From contig CM067529.1 of NCBI GenBank assembly GCA_034509925.1, positions 7,727,501 to 7,791,500 of the forward strand: DNA of 64,000 nt, read 5' to 3'. Positions 31,386-44,800 of this stretch are shown here, one piece after another. The translations under genes and the position numbers were made by a program. Numbering within the stretch: the first letter of the stretch is position 1; each line of letters begins with the position of its first letter. The notes beneath the pieces are model-generated. The model searched no databases. It was not told the origin of the DNA and saw nothing but the letters and a program-made list of their open reading frames with translations. Source of the stretch: Hirudinaria manillensis (Eukaryota; Annelida; Clitellata; Hirudinida; Hirudinidae).

Positions 31386-31903
31386 GACGATTCGCCAGTT
31401 ATTTTACACTTTCCATTTCCGTGCTTCAACGGCGGCAGTCGAGTTCGTCGATAGCACGCATTCGAGGCCACTTTCGTCGTTTCACAGAGGTCTAACTCAA
31501 GGCAGCCTCATTCCGTTCTACTTCTTAACCAGATCGTTCCGCCTCCGACCTCAGAAAAGTCGCAAAACACGCCCTAGTGACTGCGCGTCGCTTTCAGACG
31601 TCTTCGGCAGGGGGCAGCCGGAGTTGAACCGGCGACCTCTCGATCTGCAGTCGAATGCTCTGCCACTGAGCTATACCCCCGACGATTCGCCACTTATTTT
31701 ACACTTTCCATTTCCGTGCTTCAACGGCGGCAGTCGAGTTCGTCGATAGCACGCATTCGAGGCCACTTTCGTCGTTTCACAGAGGTCTAACTCAAGGCAG
31801 CCTCATTCCGTTCTACTTCTTAACCAGATCGTTCCGCCTCCGACCTCAGAAAAGTCGCAAAACACGCCCTAGTGACTGCGCGTCGCTTTCAGACGTCTTC
31901 GGC

Positions 31904-31975
31904 AGGGGGCAGCCGGAGTTGAACCGGCGACCTCTCGATCTGCAGTCGAATGCTCTGCCACTGAGCTATACCACC
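31904..31975 (-). tRNA. tRNA-Cys(GCA), copy 31, G3U variant
   Basis: Base 31973 changes G3 to U opposite C70, a mismatch. Confidence 0.88.
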
Positions 31976-32198
31976 GACGATTCGCCACTTATTTTACACT
32001 TTCCATTTCCGTGCTTCAACGGCGGTAGTCGAGTTCGTCGATAGCACGCATTCGAGGCCACTTTCGTCGTTTCACAGAGGTCTAACTCAAGGCAGCCTCA
32101 TTCCGTTCTACTTCTTAACCAGATCGTTCCGCCTCCGACCTCAGAAAAGTCGCAAAACACGCCCTAGTGACTGCGCGTCGCTTTCAGACGTCTTCGGC

Positions 32199-32270
32199 AG
32201 GGGGCAGCCGGAGTTGAACCGGCGACCTCTCGATCTGCAGTCGAATGCTCTGCCACTGAGCTATAACCCC
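32199..32270 (-). tRNA. tRNA-Cys(GCA), copy 32, G5U variant
   Basis: Base 32266 carries the same G5U change as copy 15. Confidence 0.88.
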
Positions 32271-32788
32271 GACGATTCGCCACTTATTTTACACTTTCCA
32301 TTTCCGTGCTTCAACGGCGGCAGTCGAGTTCGTCGATAGCACGCATTCGAGGCCACTTTCGTCGTTTCACAGAGGTCTAACTCAAGGCAGCCTCATTCCG
32401 TTCTACTTCTTAACCAGATCGTTCCGCCTCCGACCTCAGAAAAGTCGCAAAACACGCCCTAGTGACTGCGCGTCGCTTTCAGACGTCTTCGGCAGGGGGC
32501 AGCCGGAGTTGAACCGGCGACCTCTCGATCTGCAGTCGAATGCTCTGCCACTGAGCTATACCCCCGACGATTCGCCACTTATTTTACACTTTCCATTTCC
32601 GTGCTTCAACGGCGGCAGTCGAGTTCGTCGATAGCACGCATTCGAGGCCACTTTCGTCGTTTCACAGAGGTCTAACTCAAGGCAGCCTCATTCCGTTCTA
32701 CTTCTTAACCAGATCGTTCCGCCTCCGACCTCAGAAAAGTCGCAAAACACGCCCTAGTGACTGCGCGTCGATTTCAGACGTCTTCGGC

Positions 32789-32860
32789 AGGGGGCAGCCG
32801 GAGTTGAACCGGCGACCTCTCGATCTGCAGTCGAATGCTCTGCCACTGAGCTATACCACC
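32789..32860 (-). tRNA. tRNA-Cys(GCA), copy 34, G3U variant
   Basis: Base 32858 carries the same G3U change as copy 31. This is the last base-substituted tRNA that I see; from here rightwards only two one-base deletions occur. Confidence 0.88.
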
Positions 32861-35800
32861 GACGATTCGCCACTTATTTTACACTTTCCATTTCCGTGCT
32901 TCAACGGCGGCAGTCGAGTTCGTCGATAGCACGCATTCGAGGCCACTTTCGTCGTTTCACAGAGGTCTAACTCAAGGCAGCCTCATTCCGTTCTACTTCT
33001 TAACCAGATCGTTCCGCCTCCGACCTCAGAAAAGTCGCAAAACACGCCCTAGTGACTGCGCGTCGCTTTCAGACGTCTTCGGCAGGGGGCAGCCGGAGTT
33101 GAACCGGCGACCTCTCGATCTGCAGTCGAATGCTCTGCCACTGAGCTATACCCCCGACGATTCGCCACTTATTTTACACTTTCCATTTCCGTGCTTCAAC
33201 GGCGGCAGTCGAGTTCGTCGATAGCACGCATTCGAGGCCACTTTCGTCGTTTCACAGAGGTCTAACTCAAGGCAGCCTCATTCCGTTCTACTTCTTAACC
33301 AGATCGTTCCGCCTCCGACCTCAGAAAAGTCGCAAAACACGCCCTAGTGACTGCGCGTCGCTTTCAGACGTCTTCGGCAGGGGGCAGCCGGAGTTGAACC
33401 GGCGACCTCTCGATCTGCAGTCGAATGCTCTGCCACTGAGCTATACCCCCGACGATTCGCCAGTTATTTTACACTTTCCATTTCCGTGCTTCAACGGCGG
33501 CAGTCGAGTTCGTCGATAGCACGCATTCGAGGCCACTTTCGTCGTTTCACAGAGGTCTAACTCAAGGCAGCCTCATTCCGTTCTACTTCTTAACCAGATC
33601 GTTCCGCCTCCGACCTCAGAAAAGTCGCAAAACACGCCCTAGTGACTGCGCGTCGCTTTCAGACGTCTTCGGCAGGGGGCAGCCGGAGTTGAACCGGCGA
33701 CCTCTCGATCTGCAGTCGAATGCTCTGCCACTGAGCTATACCCCCGACGATTCGCCACTTATTTTACACTTTCCATTTCCGTGCTTCAACGGCTGCAGTC
33801 GAGTTCGTCGATAGCACGCATTCGAGGCCACTTTCGTCGTTTCACAGAGGTCTAACTCAAGGCAGCCTCATTCCGTTCTACTTCTTAACCAGATCGTTCC
33901 GCCTCCGACCTCAGAAAAGTCGCAAAACACGCCCTAGTGACTGCGCGTCGCTTTCAGACGTCTTCGGCAGGGGGCAGCCGGAGTTGAACCGGCGACCTCT
34001 CGATCTGCAGTCGAATGCTCTGCCACTGAGCTATACCCCCGACGATTCGCCACTTATTTTACACTTTCCATTTCCGTGCTTCAACGGCTGCAGTCTAGTT
34101 CGTCGATAGCACGCATTCGAGGCCACTTTCGTCGTTTCACAGAGGTCTAACTCAAGGCAGCCTCATTCCGTTCTACTTCTTAACCAGATCGTTCCGCCTC
34201 CGACCTCAGAAAAGTCGCAAAACACGCCCTAGTGACTGCGCGTCGCTTTCAGACGTCTTCGGCAGGGGGCAGCCGGAGTTGAACCGGCGACCTCTCGATC
34301 TGCAGTCGAATGCTCTGCCACTGAGCTATACCCCCGACGATTCGCCACTTATTTTACACTTTCCATTTCCGTGCTTCAACGGCGGCAGTCGAGTTCGTCG
34401 ATAGCACGCATTCGAGGCCACTTTCGTCGTTTCACAGAGGTCTAACTCAAGGCAGCCTCATTCCGTTCTACTTCTTAACCAGATCGTTCCGCCTCCGACC
34501 TCAGAAAAGTCGCAAAACACGCCCTAGTGACTGCGCGTCGCTTTCAGACGTCTTCGGCAGGGGGCAGCCGGAGTTGAACCGGCGACCTCTCGATCTGCAG
34601 TCGAATGCTCTGCCACTGAGCTATACCCCCGACGATTCGCCACTTATTTTACACTTTCCATTTCCGTGCTTCAACGGCGGCAGTCGAGTTCGTCGATAGC
34701 ACGCATTCGAGGCCACTTTCGTCGTTTCACAGAGGTCTAACTCAAGGCAGCCTCATTCCGTTCTACTTCTTAACCAGATCGTTCCGCCTCCGACCTCAGA
34801 AAAGTCGCAAAACACGCCCTAGTGACTGCGCGTCGCTTTCAGACGTCTTCGGCAGGGGGCAGCCGGAGTTGAACCGGCGACCTCTCGATCTGCAGTCGAA
34901 TGCTCTGCCACTGAGCTATACCCCCGACGATTCGCCACTTATTTTACACTTTCCATTTCCGTGCTTCAACGGCTGCAGTCGAGTTCGTCGATAGCACGCA
35001 TTCGAGGCCACTTTCGTCGTTTCACAGAGGTCTAACTCAAGGCAGCCTCATTCCGTTCTACTTCTTAACCAGATCGTTCCGCCTCCGACCTCAGAAAAGT
35101 CGCAAAACACGCCCTAGTGACTGCGCGTCGCTTTCAGACGTCTTCGGCAGGGGGCAGCCGGAGTTGAACCGGCGACCTCTCGATCTGCAGTCGAATGCTC
35201 TGCCACTGAGCTATACCCCCGACGATTCGCCACTTATTTTACACTTTCCATTTCCGTGCTTCAACGGCGGCAGTCGAGTTCGTCGATAGCACGCATTCGA
35301 GGCCACTTTCGTCGTTTCACAGAGGTCTAACTCAAGGCAGCCTCATTCCGTTCTACTTCTTAACCAGATCGTTCCGCCTCCGACCTCAGAAAAGTCGCAA
35401 AACACGCCCTAGTGACTGCGCGTCGCTTTCAGACGTCTTCGGCAGGGGGCAGCCGGAGTTGAACCGGCGACCTCTCGATCTGCAGTCGAATGCTCTGCCA
35501 CTGAGCTATACCCCCGACGATTCGCCACTTATTTTACACTTTCCATTTCCGTGCTTCAACGGCGGCAGTCGAGTTCGTCGATAGCACGCATTCGAGGCCA
35601 CTTTCGTCGTTTCACAGAGGTCTAACTCAAGGCAGCCTCATTCCGTTCTACTTCTTAACCAGATCGTTCCGCCTCCGACCTCAGAAAAGTCGCAAAACAC
35701 GCCCTAGTGACTGCGCGTCGCTTTCAGACGTCTTCGGCAGGGGGCAGCCGGAGTTGAACCGGCGACCTCTCGATCTGCAGTCGAATGCTCTGCCACTGAG

Positions 35801-38800
35801 CTATACCCCCGACGATTCGCCACTTATTTTACACTTTCCATTTCCGTGCTTCAACGGCGGCAGTCGAGTTCGTCGATAGCACGCATTCGAGGCCACTTTC
35901 GTCGTTTCACAGAGGTCTAACTCAAGGCAGCCTCATTCCGTTCTACTTCTTAACCAGATCGTTCCGCCTCCGACCTCAGAAAAGTCGCAAAACACGCCCT
36001 AGTGACTGCGCGTCGCTTTCAGACGTCTTCGGCAGGGGGCAGCCGGAGTTGAACCGGCGACCTCTCGATCTGCAGTCGAATGCTCTGCCACTGAGCTATA
36101 CCCCCGACGATTCGCCACTTATTTTACACTTTCCATTTCCGTGCTTCAACGGCGGCAGTCGAGTTCGTCGATAGCACGCATTCGAGGCCACTTTCGTCGT
36201 TTCACAGAGGTCTAACTCAAGGCAGCCTCATTCCGTTCTACTTCTTAACCAGATCGTTCCGCCTCCGACCTCAGAAAAGTCGCAAAACACGCCCTAGTGA
36301 CTGCGCGTCGCTTTCAGACGTCTTCGGCAGGGGGCAGCCGGAGTTGAACCGGCGACCTCTCGATCTGCAGTCGAATGCTCTGCCACTGAGCTATACCCCC
36401 GACGATTCGCCACTTATTTTACACTTTCCATTTCCGTGCTTCAACGGCGGCAGTCGAGTTCGTCGATAGCACGCATTCGAGGCCACTTTCGTCGTTTCAC
36501 AGAGGTCTAACTCAAGGCAGCCTCATTCCGTTCTACTTCTTAACCAGATCGTTCCGCCTCCGACCTCAGAAAAGTCGCAAAACACGCCCTAGTGACTGCG
36601 CGTCGCTTTCAGACGTCTTCGGCAGGGGGCAGCCGGAGTTGAACCGGCGACCTCTCGATCTGCAGTCGAATGCTCTGCCACTGAGCTATACCCCCGACGA
36701 TTCGCCACTTATTTTACACTTTCCATTTCCGTGCTTCAACGGCGGCAGTCGAGTTCGTCGATAGCACGCATTCGAGGCCACTTTCGTCGTTTCACAGAGG
36801 TCTAACTCAAGGCAGCCTCATTCCGTTCTACTTCTTAACCAGATCGTTCCGCCTCCGACCTCAGAAAAGTCGCAAAACACGCCCTAGTGACTGCGCGTCG
36901 CTTTCAGACGTCTTCGGCAGGGGGCAGCCGGAGTTGAACCGGCGACCTCTCGATCTGCAGTCGAATGCTCTGCCACTGAGCTATACCCCCGACGATTCGC
37001 CACTTATTTTACACTTTCCATTTCCGTGCTTCAACGGCTGCAGTCGAGTTCGTCGATAGCACGCATTCGAGGCCACTTTCGTCGTTTCACAGAGGTCTAA
37101 CTCAAGGCAGCCTCATTCCGTTCTACTTCTTAACCAGATCGTTCCGCCTCCGACCTCAGAAAAGTCGCAAAACACGCCCTAGTGACTGCGCGTCGCTTTC
37201 AGACGTCTTCGGCAGGGGGCAGCCGGAGTTGAACCGGCGACCTCTCGATCTGCAGTCGAATGCTCTGCCACTGAGCTATACCCCCGACGATTCGCCACTT
37301 ATTTTACACTTTCCATTTCCGTGCTTCAACGGCGGCAGTCGAGTTCGTCGATAGCACGCATTCGAGGCCACTTTCGTCGTTTCACAGAGGTCTAACTCAA
37401 GGCAGCCTCATTCCGTTCTACTTCTTAACCAGATCGTTCCGCCTCCGACCTCAGAAAAGTCGCAAAACACGCCCTAGTGACTGCGCGTCGCTTTCAGACG
37501 TCTTCGGCAGGGGGCAGCCGGAGTTGAACCGGCGACCTCTCGATCTGCAGTCGAATGCTCTGCCACTGAGCTATACCCCCGACGATTCGCCACTTATTTT
37601 ACACTTTCCATTTCCGTGCTTCAACGGCGGCAGTCGAGTTCGTCGATAGCACGCATTCGAGGCCACTTTCGTCGTTTCACAGAGGTCTAACTCAAGGCAG
37701 CCTCATTCCGTTCTACTTCTTAACCAGATCGTTCCGCCTCCGACCTCAGAAAAGTCGCAAAACACGCCCTAGTGACTGCGCGTCGCTTTCAGACGTCTTC
37801 GGCAGGGGGCAGCCGGAGTTGAACCGGCGACCTCTCGATCTGCAGTCGAATGCTCTGCCACTGAGCTATACCCCCGACGATTCGCCACTTATTTTACACT
37901 TTCCATTTCCGTGCTTCAACGGCGGCAGTCGAGTTCGTCGATAGCACGCATTCGAGGCCACTTTCGTCGTTTCACAGAGGTCTAACTCAAGGCAGCCTCA
38001 TTCCGTTCTACTTCTTAACCAGATCGTTCCGCCTCCGACCTCAGAAAAGTCGCAAAACACGCCCTAGTGACTGCGCGTCGCTTTCAGACGTCTTCGGCAG
38101 GGGGCAGCCGGAGTTGAACCGGCGACCTCTCGATCTGCAGTCGAATGCTCTGCCACTGAGCTATACCCCCGACGATTCGCCACTTATTTTACACTTTCCA
38201 TTTCCGTGCTTCAACGGCGGCAGTCGAGTTCGTCGATAGCACGCATTCGAGGCCACTTTCGTCGTTTCACAGAGGTCTAACTCAAGGCAGCCTCATTCCG
38301 TTCTACTTCTTAACCAGATCGTTCCGCCTCCGACCTCAGAAAAGTCGCAAAACACGCCCTAGTGACTGCGCGTCGCTTTCAGACGTCTTCGGCAGGGGGC
38401 AGCCGGAGTTGAACCGGCGACCTCTCGATCTGCAGTCGAATGCTCTGCCACTGAGCTATACCCCCGACGATTCGCCACTTATTTTACACTTTCCATTTCC
38501 GTGCTTCAACGGCGGCAGTCGAGTTCGTCGATAGCACGCATTCGAGGCCACTTTCGTCGTTTCACAGAGGTCTAACTCAAGGCAGCCTCATTCCGTTCTA
38601 CTTCTTAACCAGATCGTTCCGCCTCCGACCTCAGAAAAGTCGCAAAACACGCCCTAGTGACTGCGCGTCGCTTTCAGACGTCTTCGGCAGGGGGCAGCCG
38701 GAGTTGAACCGGCGACCTCTCGATCTGCAGTCGAATGCTCTGCCACTGAGCTATACCCCCGACGATTCGCCACTTATTTTACACTTTCCATTTCCGTGCT

Positions 38801-41800
38801 TCAACGGCGGCAGTCGAGTTCGTCGATAGCACGCATTCGAGGCCACTTTCGTCGTTTCACAGAGGTCTAACTCAAGGCAGCCTCATTCCGTTCTACTTCT
38901 TAACCAGATCGTTCCGCCTCCGACCTCAGAAAAGTCGCAAAACACGCCCTAGTGACTGCGCGTCGCTTTCAGACGTCTTCGGCAGGGGGCAGCCGGAGTT
39001 GAACCGGCGACCTCTCGATCTGCAGTCGAATGCTCTGCCACTGAGCTATACCCCCGACGATTCGCCACTTATTTTACACTTTCCATTTCCGTGCTTCAAC
39101 GGCGGCAGTCGAGTTCGTCGATAGCACGCATTCGAGGCCACTTTCGTCGTTTCACAGAGGTCTAACTCAAGGCAGCCTCATTCCGTTCTACTTCTTAACC
39201 AGATCGTTCCGCCTCCGACCTCAGAAAAGTCGCAAAACACGCCCTAGTGACTGCGCGTCGCTTTCAGACGTCTTCGGCAGGGGGCAGCCGGAGTTGAACC
39301 GGCGACCTCTCGATCTGCAGTCGAATGCTCTGCCACTGAGCTATACCCCCGACGATTCGCCACTTATTTTACACTTTCCATTTCCGTGCTTCAACGGCGG
39401 CAGTCGAGTTCGTCGATAGCACGCATTCGAGGCCACTTTCGTCGTTTCACAGAGGTCTAACTCAAGGCAGCCTCATTCCGTTCTACTTCTTAACCAGATC
39501 GTTCCGCCTCCGACCTCAGAAAAGTCGCAAAACACGCCCTAGTGACTGCGCGTCGCTTTCAGACGTCTTCGGCAGGGGGCAGCCGGAGTTGAACCGGCGA
39601 CCTCTCGATCTGCAGTCGAATGCTCTGCCACTGAGCTATACCCCCGACGATTCGCCACTTATTTTACACTTTCCATTTCCGTGCTTCAACGGCGGCAGTC
39701 GAGTTCGTCGATAGCACGCATTCGAGGCCACTTTCGTCGTTTCACAGAGGTCTAACTCAAGGCAGCCTCATTCCGTTCTACTTCTTAACCAGATCGTTCC
39801 GCCTCCGACCTCAGAAAAGTCGCAAAACACGCCCTAGTGACTGCGCGTCGCTTTCAGACGTCTTCGGCAGGGGGCAGCCGGAGTTGAACCGGCGACCTCT
39901 CGATCTGCAGTCGAATGCTCTGCCACTGAGCTATACCCCCGACGATTCGCCACTTATTTTACACTTTCCATTTCCGTGCTTCAACGGCGGCAGTCGAGTT
40001 CGTCGATAGCACGCATTCGAGGCCACTTTCGTCGTTTCACAGAGGTCTAACTCAAGGCAGCCTCATTCCGTTCTACTTCTTAACCAGATCGTTCCGCCTC
40101 CGACCTCAGAAAAGTCGCAAAACACGCCCTAGTGACTGCGCGTCGCTTTCAGACGTCTTCGGCAGGGGGCAGCCGGAGTTGAACCGGCGACCTCTCGATC
40201 TGCAGTCGAATGCTCTGCCACTGAGCTATACCCCCGACGATTCGCCACTTATTTTACACTTTCCATTTCCGTGCTTCAACGGCGGCAGTCGAGTTCGTCG
40301 ATAGCACGCATTCGAGGCCACTTTCGTCGTTTCACAGAGGTCTAACTCAAGGCAGCCTCATTCCGTTCTACTTCTTAACCAGATCGTTCCGCCTCCGACC
40401 TCAGAAAAGTCGCAAAACACGCCCTAGTGACTGCGCGTCGCTTTCAGACGTCTTCGGCAGGGGGCAGCCGGAGTTGAACCGGCGACCTCTCGATCTGCAG
40501 TCGAATGCTCTGCCACTGAGCTATACCCCCGACGATTCGCCACTTATTTTACACTTTCCATTTCCGTGCTTCAACGGCTGCAGTCGAGTTCGTCGATAGC
40601 ACGCATTCGAGGCCACTTTCGTCGTTTCACAGAGGTCTAACTCAAGGCAGCCTCATTCCGTTCTACTTCTTAACCAGATCGTTCCGCCTCCGACCTCAGA
40701 AAAGTCGCAAAACACGCCCTAGTGACTGCGCGTCGCTTTCAGACGTCTTCGGCAGGGGGCAGCCGGAGTTGAACCGGCGACCTCTCGATCTGCAGTCGAA
40801 TGCTCTGCCACTGAGCTATACCCCCGACGATTCGCCACTTATTTTACACTTTCCATTTCCGTGCTTCAACGGCGGCAGTCGAGTTCGTCGATAGCACGCA
40901 TTCGAGGCCACTTTCGTCGTTTCACAGAGGTCTAACTCAAGGCAGCCTCATTCCGTTCTACTTCTTAACCAGATCGTTCCGCCTCCGACCTCAGAAAAGT
41001 CGCAAAACACGCCCTAGTGACTGCGCGTCGCTTTCAGACGTCTTCGGCAGGGGGCAGCCGGAGTTGAACCGGCGACCTCTCGATCTGCAGTCGAATGCTC
41101 TGCCACTGAGCTATACCCCCGACGATTCGCCACTTATTTTACACTTTCCATTTCCGTGCTTCAACGGCGGCAGTCGAGTTCGTCGATAGCACGCATTCGA
41201 GGCCACTTTCGTCGTTTCACAGAGGTCTAACTCAAGGCAGCCTCATTCCGTTCTACTTCTTAACCAGATCGTTCCGCCTCCGACCTCAGAAAAGTCGCAA
41301 AACACGCCCTAGTGACTGCGCGTCGCTTTCAGACGTCTTCGGCAGGGGGCAGCCGGAGTTGAACCGGCGACCTCTCGATCTGCAGTCGAATGCTCTGCCA
41401 CTGAGCTATACCCCCGACGATTCGCCACTTATTTTACACTTTCCATTTCCGTGCTTCAACGGCGGCAGTCGAGTTCGTCGATAGCACGCATTCGAGGCCA
41501 CTTTCGTCGTTTCACAGAGGTCTAACTCAAGGCAGCCTCATTCCGTTCTACTTCTTAACCAGATCGTTCCGCCTCCGACCTCAGAAAAGTCGCAAAACAC
41601 GCCCTAGTGACTGCGCGTCGCTTTCAGACGTCTTCGGCAGGGGGCAGCCGGAGTTGAACCGGCGACCTCTCGATCTGCAGTCGAATGCTCTGCCACTGAG
41701 CTATACCCCCGACGATTCGCCACTTATTTTACACTTTCCATTTCCGTGCTTCAACGGCGGCAGTCGAGTTCGTCGATAGCACGCATTCGAGGCCACTTTC

Positions 41801-44800
41801 GTCGTTTCACAGAGGTCTAACTCAAGGCAGCCTCATTCCGTTCTACTTCTTAACCAGATCGTTCCGCCTCCGACCTCAGAAAAGTCGCAAAACACGCCCT
41901 AGTGACTGCGCGTCGCTTTCAGACGTCTTCGGCAGGGGGCAGCCGGAGTTGAACCGGCGACCTCTCGATCTGCAGTCGAATGCTCTGCCACTGAGCTATA
42001 CCCCCGACGATTCGCCACTTATTTTACACTTTCCATTTCCGTGCTTCAACGGCGGCAGTCGAGTTCGTCGATAGCACGCATTCGAGGCCACTTTCGTCGT
42101 TTCACAGAGGTCTAACTCAAGGCAGCCTCATTCCGTTCTACTTCTTAACCAGATCGTTCCGCCTCCGACCTCAGAAAAGTCGCAAAACACGCCCTAGTGA
42201 CTGCGCGTCGCTTTCAGACGTCTTCGGCAGGGGGCAGCCGGAGTTGAACCGGCGACCTCTCGATCTGCAGTCGAATGCTCTGCCACTGAGCTATACCCCC
42301 GACGATTCGCCACTTATTTTACACTTTCCATTTCCGTGCTTCAACGGCGGCAGTCGAGTTCGTCGATAGCACGCATTCGAGGCCACTTTCGTCGTTTCAC
42401 AGAGGTCTAACTCAAGGCAGCCTCATTCCGTTCTACTTCTTAACCAGATCGTTCCGCCTCCGACCTCAGAAAAGTCGCAAAACACGCCCTAGTGACTGCG
42501 CGTCGCTTTCAGACGTCTTCGGCAGGGGGCAGCCGGAGTTGAACCGGCGACCTCTCGATCTGCAGTCGAATGCTCTGCCACTGAGCTATACCCCCGACGA
42601 TTCGCCACTTATTTTACACTTTCCATTTCCGTGCTTCAACGGCGGCAGTCGAGTTCGTCGATAGCACGCATTCGAGGCCACTTTCGTCGTTTCACAGAGG
42701 TCTAACTCAAGGCAGCCTCATTCCGTTCTACTTCTTAACCAGATCGTTCCGCCTCCGACCTCAGAAAAGTCGCAAAACACGCCCTAGTGACTGCGCGTCG
42801 CTTTCAGACGTCTTCGGCAGGGGGCAGCCGGAGTTGAACCGGCGACCTCTCGATCTGCAGTCGAATGCTCTGCCACTGAGCTATACCCCCGACGATTCGC
42901 CACTTATTTTACACTTTCCATTTCCGTGCTTCAACGGCGGCAGTCGAGTTCGTCGATAGCACGCATTCGAGGCCACTTTCGTCGTTTCACAGAGGTCTAA
43001 CTCAAGGCAGCCTCATTCCGTTCTACTTCTTAACCAGATCGTTCCGCCTCCGACCTCAGAAAAGTCGCAAAACACGCCCTAGTGACTGCGCGTCGCTTTC
43101 AGACGTCTTCGGCAGGGGGCAGCCGGAGTTGAACCGGCGACCTCTCGATCTGCAGTCGAATGCTCTGCCACTGAGCTATACCCCCGACGATTCGCCACTT
43201 ATTTTACACTTTCCATTTCCGTGCTTCAACGGCTGCAGTCGAGTTCGTCGATAGCACGCATTCGAGGCCACTTTCGTCGTTTCACAGAGGTCTAACTCAA
43301 GGCAGCCTCATTCCGTTCTACTTCTTAACCAGATCGTTCCGCCTCCGACCTCAGAAAAGTCGCAAAACACGCCCTAGTGACTGCGCGTCGCTTTCAGACG
43401 TCTTCGGCAGGGGGCAGCCGGAGTTGAACCGGCGACCTCTCGATCTGCAGTCGAATGCTCTGCCACTGAGCTATACCCCCGACGATTCGCCACTTATTTT
43501 ACACTTTCCATTTCCGTGCTTCAACGGCGGCAGTCGAGTTCGTCGATAGCACGCATTCGAGGCCACTTTCGTCGTTTCACAGAGGTCTAACTCAAGGCAG
43601 CCTCATTCCGTTCTACTTCTTAACCAGATCGTTCCGCCTCCGACCTCAGAAAAGTCGCAAAACACGCCCTAGTGACTGCGCGTCGCTTTCAGACGTCTTC
43701 GGCAGGGGGCAGCCGGAGTTGAACCGGCGACCTCTCGATCTGCAGTCGAATGCTCTGCCACTGAGCTATACCCCCGACGATTCGCCACTTATTTTACACT
43801 TTCCATTTCCGTGCTTCAACGGCGGCAGTCGAGTTCGTCGATAGCACGCATTCGAGGCCACTTTCGTCGTTTCACAGAGGTCTAACTCAAGGCAGCCTCA
43901 TTCCGTTCTACTTCTTAACCAGATCGTTCCGCCTCCGACCTCAGAAAAGTCGCAAAACACGCCCTAGTGACTGCGCGTCGCTTTCAGACGTCTTCGGCAG
44001 GGGGCAGCCGGAGTTGAACCGGCGACCTCTCGATCTGCAGTCGAATGCTCTGCCACTGAGCTATACCCCCGACGATTCGCCACTTATTTTACACTTTCCA
44101 TTTCCGTGCTTCAACGGCGGCAGTCGAGTTCGTCGATAGCACGCATTCGAGGCCACTTTCGTCGTTTCACAGAGGTCTAACTCAAGGCAGCCTCATTCCG
44201 TTCTACTTCTTAACCAGATCGTTCCGCCTCCGACCTCAGAAAAGTCGCAAAACACGCCCTAGTGACTGCGCGTCGCTTTCAGACGTCTTCGGCAGGGGGC
44301 AGCCGGAGTTGAACCGGCGACCTCTCGATCTGCAGTCGAATGCTCTGCCACTGAGCTATACCCCCGACGATTCGCCACTTATTTTACACTTTCCATTTCC
44401 GTGCTTCAACGGCTGCAGTCGAGTTCGTCGATAGCACGCATTCGAGGCCACTTTCGTCGTTTCACAGAGGTCTAACTCAAGGCAGCCTCATTCCGTTCTA
44501 CTTCTTAACCAGATCGTTCCGCCTCCGACCTCAGAAAAGTCGCAAAACACGCCCTAGTGACTGCGCGTCGCTTTCAGACGTCTTCGGCAGGGGGCAGCCG
44601 GAGTTGAACCGGCGACCTCTCGATCTGCAGTCGAATGCTCTGCCACTGAGCTATACCCCCGACGATTCGCCACTTATTTTACACTTTCCATTTCCGTGCT
44701 TCAACGGCGGCAGTCGAGTTCGTCGATAGCACGCATTCGAGGCCACTTTCGTCGTTTCACAGAGGTCTAACTCAAGGCAGCCTCATTCCGTTCTACTTCT

